NCBI RefSeq assembly: GCF_035083965.1
Contig: NC_089732.1
Span: 3,301,383-3,365,382 of the forward strand
DNA: 64,000 nt
Direction: 5' to 3'
Origin: Branchiostoma lanceolatum
Lineage: Eukaryota > Chordata > Leptocardii > Amphioxiformes > Branchiostomatidae
The notes below the pieces were generated by a model. The model did no database searches. It was not told the DNA's origin and was given only the letters and a program-made list of their open reading frames with translations. The position numbers and the translations under genes are program-made. This document shows, in pieces, positions 36,301 to 48,300 of this stretch (position 1 is the stretch's first letter; every line of letters starts with the position of its first letter).

Positions 36301-39300
36301 AAATCTGCAACTAAAAACACATTTATCTTGTTTAGTGCGGCAATTAAGGGTATTTAGAGGTCTAAAGGACATTTTTGGATTCTATCTAGGGATCAGCTGA
36401 ATGTCTGCAAGTCATTGAGCTCCATCAAATGTAAGAGCAAAGGCTAAAAAAATACAATTTTTAAAGTCAATGTCAATGACCATCTTGTGATCAACAAACT
36501 GCAATTCCTTTATACATGATGCCAGCTTTGCAATTCCTTTCCGCACGCATCAGGTAATTTCTTATGATACAAAGACAATTTAGTAAATGAGTATGATTGT
36601 ACTGATGGTATTCTAAACACTTACCGTCCAGCATGGTATGGAGGAAGGCTGTAGCCTGGTCCAGATGTGGAGTAACTAACAGAAAGTCATCCACCAGACG
36701 TAGCAGCAACTTATATATGGGAAAAAGTTTTTGTCAATTTCAACAAAAAACTACCTGTTTATATAAAGGCTACCAAATACTTCTAAACTTAAATCTTGAA
36801 CAGACTTTATTACATTTTTACATTAATGTAAATTGTAGTTTCATGTTTGGGTTTTTTGCCATCTCTTTACTACGATTTTAAAAGCATGTCTAGTTGAGAC
36901 ACAAAGCAAACTGAGTTCAGTCCTGCACTAAAAAATAATGACATTCTTGGCTTTACTTTGTTGAAGAAAAATCTTCCAGAATGAAAACTATTCTGTGTAC
37001 AAGAATAAGACTGTGAGGACGTTAATTTTTCTTAGAATATTTTTCTCTGACCAAGTTGTTGTTTCTCACACTTATATATGACTATAAACTTCTAGATCAA
37101 TTTTCTTGTTGTTATAATTCTTCTGTGGTACAGAATTTATACCAGCGAGACTAATATAATTTTTGTCCAACTCACCCCATCCTTGTCCATCCCCTGCAGA
37201 TATCTCCTCTCCATGTCGGCATAGAAGTAGTTACAGAGCAGAGTGGAGAGGCGGGATCCCTGGCTGATCCCCGTGATCTGAAGGTAGTAGATCCCGCCGA
37301 TCTGGATCACGTTGTTCTGGACATGCTGCTTTAGCTGACTCAACAGACTGGCGGAAGTTGTATAGTGCTGGCAGACCTAGGGACGGGTTCAAGGGACAGC
37401 CAAAAATGTTTAAAAGGGTAAAGCAGTCATCCTCAATTGAGGTGATTAGAGAAGTATGATAACATGACGTTTTTTCAAGTAGCTAGTGGTATATTGTATA
37501 TTCTTACAGGGAGAGATTGCTTGACAGGGCTTTAGCTCGTTTCTGTGGTGTACTGGCCTAGTGTGTAGCTGATTCAGTTTCTGTGACTGTCGGGGGCTGA
37601 GATTGTACTGGGGTGGCTGTGAAGTTCAATTTTTCAGAAAACGGGGACTTTCCTGGTCCTGTTAGCTTATAAGAGCTTCTCCTTTAACATGCTCGAGGCG
37701 CCTCCTCAAACATGGGACCCCCAATCTACATCCCTTCCAAAAAGAAGGCTGCACAGCCCCAACCAAGATGTCCTGACCCAGGACTGAACCGGGGTCTGCC
37801 AGTTAGCAACTAATTGGAACCGGGAGCTCAACAGAAAGTCAGCTACCAGTTGAACTACAGGGACATCCCTAAAGAAGTACTATGTAATATGTTACCCCTG
37901 GTGAAACAAACGAACAAACAAACGACAACTCGCACCTGATCAACAGCAATGGCATCGTACATCGTTCCAGCTTGGTTTTGAAGTAACACAAAGTCCTGGA
38001 AGTTTGGGATGAAGTCTTCCAACACAGAAACGTCTTTCTCAAAGGTGCACTGAACACCCCTTCTAGTGGCTATCACTTTTGCATACCTCCTGTGATAATG
38101 TGGAGACTTTGTCATTGTTATCACTGTGACAATATGTTAAAGGCGACTTTTTCTGATAAGCAGCAAAGGATAATATTTAGGTCCTGGAGTTATCCTATCA
38201 TCATAATAGGAATCTTATAGTGTGCAATCATATTTTACTCCAACTTAGCGTCACTGTTATCTCAAGTGTGTTCGATATCTATATTTCACACGGATCAATA
38301 TGAAAACGACACATTCAAAAGATTAGGAGTTTTAAAAAACACCTTGGTCAGCCTCTTAATCAGATCAACAGATATCTGTGGGAGCAAGTTCTTAAAAAAA
38401 GTGCTGTGCATGCACCGGCAATCAATATTTTACTTAATTATAACGTATCTCACAGTAAAGAAAGGTACCTGAATCAAAGTTGAACTGTAAATTGCCTTAA
38501 CCCAAAAGGGACACACCAAAACCTCAGTCTTTGTCAAGGACATGGATGGTTTCTTCTATTCCTCTTGCAAAAAAGGCAGGCTATGGGTCCAAGGATAGCT
38601 CATTTCTTGACAAAGACTGGAGCTGTTCTGTCAAAAAGTCCAAGTTACAATTCAACTTTGATTCAATCAGACTGGATTCTACCAGCACAGATGAACTTTC
38701 AAGTGGAGACGGGTACCTGATCAGGTAGTCAGCCCTCCTGGTGAGAACATTGGTCATCACCTTGAGAAGTTTCTCCTGAGGGATGCTGTCGAAACAGTGC
38801 TGGATATCGACCTTCACAAAGTACAGGGGACTGGAAAAAACACACAAACAGGAAGACAGATAGTCTGTGCAATGCAAACTGTTACTCTGAGAATGATTTC
38901 ATCAGGTTGGAACATCAGTAGATAATAAGGATGCGTTCTGCCGTCTGTCGCTGTCATTCTGTCAGGAGAACCAGGATAAATGGTCTCTTATCGCGGTCTT
39001 CAGTTTCAGGGCCGTATTCTTGGAAGAAGATACACACACCCTGTAGCACTTCGTGAGAGTCTGCATGCTCTTTTCAGTAAGGTGTAGGCAGGCCCTTTTG
39101 ATTTTGCGTATAATTCGTAGGGAAGTTATTTTCTTTTACGTAGTTCGTAGGGAGGAGGTGAAAATTTCCCGTAAGTTACAGCCAGTGCATGTCGCGTAAA
39201 GCGTAATCAAGCCGAAAAATTTGACTATCCTCCATTTTTGTACGCGGCCTGGCGTCTTGGAGAGCTTGCTTTCGGGTGGAAGTGTTGGGTCGACTCGATA

Positions 39301-42300
39301 AATTTCATCTTTGTTGGGATCTGTTGGGAGGGGTTGGGTACTTAGAGATCTGATTTTCAAAGAGCGGGATTTATGTAACCCGGCGGTTAATATTAATGGA
39401 GGTTACCCAAACAGAATACATAGTATACATAGAATAACCTTCTATCATGTGAAGGTTGAAGGCCATGACACAACAAATTCTGTTTCTTACTCAGTGCACC
39501 CAGAAGCTTTGCGCTTGACCACAAAGTCTTTCCACTTCTTGTAGATGTCGTTTATCCCAAACACAGAAGCTCCCAGCACGTCTGGCACCGCTTCCTTCTC
39601 GTATGTCAGGACTTTGAACAGGTTCTGCAGCTTGTAGTTGATGGAAGTGCCTGTACTATTCATTTCAGTCTACAGAGAAAGTAAAGATTACTTAGTTCTC
39701 TGAATAGTTTCATCAGGTTGGTAGAACATAGGATATTGAAGTTCTCTTGACACAAAAAAGTACCACATACTTTGGCTACATACAGCAGCGAGAATCAGCG
39801 CTCCAGTCAAAATTGACCAATCAATCTACACCAAGAACAGATAGTACACAGCCAATCAGATATAATTTAAACTGACAGTTAAACAACTGACCAATCAGCA
39901 CCATAGACAGATACAGTAGTACATTAGGCAATCAGATAAAAGCTACAGACTGCTTTCCACTCCATACTGTAACCTACTGACCAATCAGCACCATGGACAA
40001 AACAGTACACAGCCAATCAGATACATCTAAAAGCTAAACAGTTATCCACTTGACCAATCAGCACCATGCACAGAACAGTACACAGCCAATCAGATAAAAG
40101 CTACAGACTGCTATCCTTTTTCATACTATCACCTGATGACAAATCAGCACCAAGGACAGTATAGTACTTGTTGCTTTATTCAATATTGTCAATGTCAAGC
40201 AATTTAGCCCTTGACTCCCAGAGCTGCAACCACGCATTTAGTGGCCAAAGGACACGAATAAGCGACTCAAGATGCGTAGTTACAACAGAGGAATTCTAAT
40301 ATTCACAACATCATGGCGGAGTGGAAAAGACTGAAGAACCATGTGATCCCTACCGGTAACTATCATGTCATCTCATTAACATAAACTAACTCTAGTAGTG
40401 GCGCTACTTGACAAATTGTCACTCACCTTCTCTTGTCTGCCCATGTTGACGACTGGTCTCAGTCCTGTTTTCTTGGGAACAAACCTGAGGTTGGCCACGC
40501 CCAGACACTGCTGGTCCCTGGTACAGACAACAACATTTCGTAAGAGAATTGCTGTAAGTCGTACAATATTTGTAGCAGTCTATAATATAATTATGTTTAA
40601 CTTGGCATTTGATTACTACCAGGGCTCCTACACTTGCTGCCCTGAATAAATGGTGATTTTGGCAGCAAGTATAGAAGCCCCGGTTGTAATCGGATGGCAT
40701 CCAGGCTAGCAACTTCCTGCAATTCAAAGAGTTGCGAACATTAATAGTTTCAGTCACTGGACCTGTACTATTGCATAGAAAAGTTTACCTGATGAGGTTT
40801 TGGACAGTGGTCTGGCTGACTGGGCTCAGCATGTGCCTGCTGAGGTGCTGCTCTGTGGCCTTGTCCTTTAAGATTTTCCAGACGGAGCTCCTGTAGTACA
40901 GCACCTGGTTCCGCTGGGCTGTTGTCTCTGTGATGTAGAAGTACGACTGGAATATGTAGTGAAGAAAAATTCGAAAGTCAACAACTGGGTTAAACCATTC
41001 AATCTTCTGCATTCATTGACATGTTGTGTTGGCGCAATGGTTAATGTGTTTGGGCCCCAAATCCAGAGGTTCTGGGTTCGAATTCGCTGATATGCCACCA
41101 ATGTTGTGCCCTACGGAATGGCACTTTAAAACTGAAGACTTTCCTCACTTTGAAAAGTCTGGCTGAAGTCACTTTAAATGCATTTAAGTTCGCATGCTTT
41201 TTATTTCACGGTAAACAGAAAACGGAGTGTTTGCGTCAGTTTTAAATTCGCGTTTGAAACAATAGTAGCGCTACAGTCCTAGGTGGGCAAAAAGTTTTGC
41301 GGCGGTTTTAAGTTCACCACGAACATTTCTGCATTTACAGTACCGTAGTACACTGAAGTCACTATATCTACACAAGCAGTTTGGCCACAGCTGTCACTCT
41401 AAAGATGCCATTATTGTATATTCTAAAGAACTTGGTACATGTACGTACCTTGAGAACTGTGATCACAAAGTTGTTGAAGAGCCACCACACCAACTTGCCC
41501 AGAACTGCTCGTCTGGTCCGGAACTCTTGTAGTGTGTTGGAGTCTAACTTCAGCCAGTCACAGTCGTTCAACTGAAAATGAAAAACGCTGCTCAATAAAT
41601 CAACTAGAAACATACCAATTTAAATACTTCGATTCTTACGGAAAAATAACAAAGCAGGCAATTGTATTTGACAGAAATGAAAGAGACACTGTCATTCTGT
41701 ACCCTGTACCTGTACCCACCTCTACAGATGAACATATTAAGTAAAACCATGGATTTATAAACAAGTGAGAATCTGTTGAACAGACCCTCATTCCAGTCAT
41801 AAGCCGGTGCAGTGAGATCCTCTCATACCGACCCATCCTCAGGAACAGTAAGACGTTGGTCAGGAAACAGGCTTTGTTGTGCCGGGAACCCCACAGGTCC
41901 TCTGGGATAACTTTACGCAGTATACTCCTCAGCAGCTGATAGATCTGTGCGGCAATATTTTTGGTTACATAGTGCAGACATAGTGCTCTAACGAGTTGAA
42001 GCACATACAGAGTTCAGCTTCCACTTCCATTATTCTCTCTTTTGGGTTGCAAAAAAACAAACATATCTGGGGCAAAATAGGTGAAGTATCTGAACATTTT
42101 AAATGCCAAAATTATCAGGATTTATTTCAAAGCGATAATCCTAAAATGGTTCTACGAAACTACATGTTTTTTGTAATGTGGACTTCAGCAGGAGAAGAGG
42201 ACTGTACCTTAGCTTAGAGAAGTGTACCTTAGCCTCCTTCCCAGGCTTCCTAGTACGTCCCTCGGCTACATAACTCCATTGGCAGCGGAACTCCCTTGCC

Positions 42301-45300
42301 GGCATTAGAGAGCCTTGGCCCTTGTTAGAACTCGCGTCCCCCCCTCCCCCAAATATATACGCCGCCATTTTAGGAAGCCTGCGAAGGAGGCTAGGTGTAC
42401 CTGTTGTACACTGGAATGTTGGGACATGAGGAACTCCTGTGATGCTCCATCATCTGTTCTCTGTGGAATGCTATGTGAAACTGCCTCATGCTGGACACCT
42501 ACATGTACAAACAGGATGACTCTGTGAGACAATTTGATGGACAATTGATAGTAGAGATATGAATGTGGAAAATTTCAAAACATTCGTCTGGCACAGCCGA
42601 ACACCAGGCAACCAAGCAAAACACCAGCCATCCAAGCAAGACACCAGCCAACCACGGCTGACCTAGCTTCTGTACCACTCCCAACCATGGTTGGAGGAAC
42701 GTCGGGAGGCCTTGTTCCGTTATGTACCACTAGTAGACAGTTTAACTGACCATTGGGATTCTCTGTAGCTGTGCTCTTCCTGTCTGTCCAATTTGGAGGC
42801 CTCCTATAAAAGACAGGGGCATCTTGGAGGTGCGTGTCTCTTGGAGTCTCCTCCCTGGCATTGCCTGCTGAACTTTCCCTTTGCTGCTGTCCTAATGATA
42901 GGAGACCTACTGTGTTCTCCCTAGCTGTCTCATTTGGAGGCCTCCTGTATAAGACAGGGGCATCTTGGAGGTGCTTGTCTTTTGGACTCTTCTCTCTGTC
43001 GCTGCCTGGTGATCCTTCTTTTTGCTGCTGTCCTGGTGGTCTCAGACTGACTGGACAGTGATACTCCACCAAGTAGTAATATCTACACTGTCTGAAAGAT
43101 TGTCAATGAGATTCATTCATCAATGTCTTGTCTTTGTCAGCAGGGCTAGCCCTTTGTAATAGCCATATGATAGTTGGGCAGCCCTGGCTGTGTGCCCTGA
43201 ACAGCCAAATCAATATATAATTAATTCATCAACTGAATTCAATTGCAAATCTAAATTAATGATGTTTGTATCTGTACAAACATGCATTAGAGAATATGAA
43301 GAAAACCGGTAGTACAATATTGTTTATCATTCTCATATGAATTAGGTACTAAATTTAGACAGAACAAAACTTACTTGCGTCTCTTCAGGAGCTCCACAAA
43401 CAGCTTCTGGACTTTAACATATCTCCTCGGAGTTCTGATCACCTGTGAATAAGATGGACTGTATATGTGAACTCTGAGTTGGCTCACACGACTGTCATTG
43501 TTCTTTAAACATTTGAACACAAGTGACCAATATTTAGTATTTATCTATTGGTCATCTTTATCTATTGGTCATCTTACATTTATTTCGTTCAGCACATCTT
43601 TGGATGATCCAATGACAGTGACCACATGACAGGCCGAATAAAAGTTCTAAACTGGAACTGTGCGGCTCCAGATGTCTTACTGAAGGAAGACTGCGGTGAC
43701 AAAGATGTCAGTTACATGTAACTGAGGATTATGAATCGACCACGTACCTTGCATTTCTGAGTTTGCTGCTGATTAACTGTGGGAAGTGTAGCTGCTGCAG
43801 TGCTGTCTGTAGGTTCGTGGACATGTTTCTGTACGTCCTGCAGGAAAATTTCCTCCACCAACTTCTGAGCACCTCTGTTGCTTGCAGGAAGCCCATCCAG
43901 AATAGCTAAGCAGTACAGAATATCACTCTCAATGGTACAATGTGCAAACTTGCATCTGTGAAATTCAATCTATGATTTTGTTGTAAACTTAAGCATTGCA
44001 TGTGTGAAAGTCTTTTCCGTGGCAGAATTTCATGTTTTTGTTTCATCACAAGTTGTGCAAATGACTTCCACATGTAAATGATTTATGTATGGTGATGTAC
44101 ACCCTTAACTAACTTACATGTCTCACTAGTAGGAATAACAATAAAATACAATACAATGTACTAGTAATTGATGTATAAAGATGCTTACAATCTTCAGATC
44201 TCTGTGGATGACCTGCATAAAGTACCACAGTTTTAGAGATGACCTTTTCTGAACTGTGGGAAGAAAAATACATTTTGTTACTGTAACAATGAAAACATGA
44301 AGACTGCTTAGGGGTATTCTATTTGGAAATAAATCTTTGCGGCTGAGAGCAATTTCTTGATTTTAAAAGGAAACCTTCAGATCTGCCTGATGAGAATGCT
44401 TCCAGGTTAGGGAGGAAAAAAAAGGAAAGCCAAAATGAAATTAGAATCGTCATTTCGTCATGATCATTGTACTTTTCTATATAATTATATAGGTGTGACT
44501 GAGAATACTTTAAATTCCTGATGTACATGAAGCATCAACTGTCATAATCAAACCATAAGACTGCCACATTGAAAAAAGGTGATATAAAGAGATCTACTAA
44601 TGCAGCATCAGTGATCCCAGAGGCATGCACACTTCAGGTATCCGGGTGTTCAAGACATTCTTAAAAGGCCTTGATAACAGTTTTATATGTGGCAGTCTTA
44701 GAGTACTGGGCAGAATTATGATAGTTGACAGGCCAAGGGTCACTGCTAAAAGTCAACTATGTTGTCAAGACCTGTTTGATATCTCTTCACTTGTTTGACT
44801 CCTTGCTCCTGGAGTGTCTCTCTTTCCTGCTTTTGTGGAAATTTTCACTTTAAGTTCTCTCTTCCTTTTTCTTCTCCCTTGTCTATGGTTCTTTTTCTTT
44901 CTCCTTCTCTTCTGTTTTCTCTTTCCTGTCGATGTCTCTGATGCCCTTAGTTCCTGCCTTGATCTTTTAACTTCTCTGTCATCATCCTTCTCACAATGTT
45001 TCCATTTCTTGCCCGCCAGTCTTGTCTGACTTGCATCAGTTAGCATGGGATCGCTGTCTGTGATGTCTGTATCCTGTCTGGTACATACGTGGTCAAAGGT
45101 CTCACCGTCACGAGACGCACGTCTTTGCTCTGCGTCTGACCAATGATGACCTTCAAGCGACCTCTGCAGATGACCCACATTAGGGTGATGAGAACACAAT
45201 GGCAACACAGGATCAGCCATGACTGCCATCTCGCCTTCTTCATCTGCAGAGTAGCAGATGGCTTCATCCGCAGGTCTAGAGTAGCAGATGTTTTCTGATG

Positions 45301-48300
45301 CGACCTTGTCATTATTTGAGTCTTCATAGCGTCCAATTTTCTGCCTTTGATGAACTACATTGTGAGATTCCTCAGGATGTTTCCTTTTAAGCCCCCTCTT
45401 TAAGTTGGAAGACATAGATACCACTTTTGCGGAATCAGCGCTCTCTGCATTTTGCTGAACTTTTGATGCATGGCGAAGCTTCTTCTTACATGTGACGTTA
45501 GTGTCTTGTTTGTGCTGTTGTCCATAGTGTTGCCCTTTCTTCTTTGCATGTCCTACCTTCTTCTTTATCATACAGTTCTTGAAAAGTCGGCTGGTATATT
45601 TCAAACTGGTACTTGCTGTTGTTGCCTTTATTAGCCTTCGTGGTGCAGGAACTTTGTGCCAATCACTGTGCAGTGTATACACAGGGACACCTAAGAAAAA
45701 AGGAAAAATTTGTGAAAACAACTACGTTTGTTACATAATAACAAAATAGTCAATAAAGTTCTTCAAGAAGGAGATTAAAGTGAAATTGATCCAGTTTAGC
45801 TCACTGAAGAGCTATTCTTCCCCAGGTTGTGACATAGAATACAGACAATATTTTTACACAGTATTTACAGGTTCATTGTACTAAGTACCAGGGAAATTCC
45901 CTACTCTGAGTAGCTCTTTTCACAAGCACAATGAACAGTGGACCACGGCTTAACGCTCCGTCTTAAGGACTGCGACCCTTTCCACTAGCATACATGCAAC
46001 ACAGCTGGGATCAAGTTCCAGAGGCAGGGCTGCTAACCACTGGACTTTGCACACTAGATCTACTAGTAGAAAGAAGTTGTTGTGAAGAAAAATGTTGTGT
46101 TACACAACTGTATGATGGCATACCTGCAATCTGAATGTAGCAGCTAGGGGGCCCTGCCTGAAAAAGGGAGCAGCTACTGAGGAGATGGGTCATGACATCA
46201 TCACCAATCCTGCAGAAATGTGGAAAAAAATGAAAATCAACAAATTTGTTTCCTATCACAGAAAATACATCCTCGCCTAGTTTTGGAACTTCCATTGCAA
46301 GGTCCTGAAGAGGGGATATCGTGTACATGTCTTTCTTCCATACATGTGGACACACCAATTTGATTTCTTTGTTTGTCGTCTTTTTCATGTCGAAATTTTT
46401 GTAGTATCGTAGTATTTTCATCGCAAATTTAGAACCATTGCAAAAATGCTTGTTCCGTCTTCTGCCCACCGGCCTCATTGTTACAACCATGAACTTAAAA
46501 CCAACGCGAACACTCCATTGTCTCCCTACAATGAAGCTGAATTCCACAAACATAAATGCATTTACAATATAGCAAGACAACGACCCTCTTACCTACTAAG
46601 AAGAGTCTTCCATACTCTTCTCTGAAATTTCCTGATCTTCGCATCTGGATGAACATTCTCAATACGAGGAGCTTTGGTGGAAAAACTCCTGCTGTTGTGG
46701 CTTGCCTGTGGACAAGTAAGGAGGAGGGGGATGTCATTTTCCAAAGAAGTTTAACCTTCTCCCTGCTGCCCAACTCTGTAACCAATAGGGAATCAGGTGC
46801 CAATCGGTTTTCCCAAACCTGTGCTGTAGTGCTGTAGTGCAATGTGAACCAGGCAGAATTGCCCTGAGGAAGGTGACAGATGGTCAACAAAACATTGATT
46901 GAATAAATCACTTGGTTGTGTACAAAGAGTCTTTATATTTAATGGTGGAACTAGTGGAAAGAAATTGCACAGGCTAACTCACCAGCTTGTAGCCTAAACT
47001 GAGGACATTCTGCCCTGGGCCTCCGGGACTTTTGCACAGCTTCTGTACATGTGGAAACAGAGTCTGATGTTACAAAAGTCACACAAATATTAGAAAGGGC
47101 CAACAAGAACGACTATAAAGAAGTCTAAAACAGTCCAGAGTCTAATTAACCCCGCAAACAAAAAATCCCCCATTCTTCCTGAGATGTAACAACAGTCACA
47201 CAAATAAAAGCTATCAAAATAGAAAGGCCAACAGCAACAACTAAAAAGAAGTCTAAAACAGGCCAGGCCGAGGGTCTAACCCCACTTAGATATAAGTCTC
47301 ACCAGTTATGAGAACTAGCTAACAAAAAATCCCACATTCTTCACCTCTATTCACCTGAAATGTAACAACAGTCACACAAATAAAACCTATCAAAATAGAA
47401 AGACCAACAGCAAAACAACGACTAAAAAGACGTCTAAAACAGGCCGGAATCTAACCTCTGCTTGGACAATAGCTAAGATTTTTAATAAGCCCCTTCCAGT
47501 AAGAGCATGCTAATGATGCTACCCATTGGACGGCCAACAGCTGAATATTATGGGCTGTACACACTATACTACCTTCAAGATGGTGGTGGGGATAAGTCAG
47601 TATTGGTCAAGGTGTGTTTGGGAGTCAAACTTGTCTCTTATTCTAAAACTGGGGGTCGTGTGGCGTAACGGCAGGATTTCCGAATCAGAACCAAGGGGTT
47701 CCGGGTTCGAATCCCCTGCTGCCACCGATTTTGTGCCTTTGGGAAAAAAGGCACTTAACACGATTTCCCCCACTCCACCCAAGTGTAAAAATCGGGTACA
47801 TTATGTGTGGGGGTCATAGCATCGGCAATAGCTGCCTGTGTCCCACGTGTATTGCATTGTTGCAATTCCAATAAATCCAAATCCAACTGGTACATGTAAG
47901 ACTGCTTCCAACTTACTGCCAACCTTAGATAGCTGCTGGTTGGGAGCCATGTTCGGCTATGTGTAACTGGGGCTCAAGGCAACTCACCAGTTATGAGAAC
48001 AAACAAGAAATGCCTCACCTCTATTGTCCTGAGAATGACTTCGTCTTGATTTGACACCTGCTGAAACGACACCTGTGGTGGCAGGGGTCGCTGATCGACT
48101 GTCAGACCCACCTGGGTAGTCTGGAGAAGCTGGATGTACCTGAAATCACAGGCAAGACTTACAAACCAGGCTAGCAGGGCGTCAGGGCGTCCCACACTTT
48201 CTGGATGCCCCACACTAAGAAAAAAAAAAGAATTTAGACGTCCTCCTTTTGCTCCTCCTAGAAAAAATTACAAGGGGAGCAAATTGCAAGGCAGCACAGC

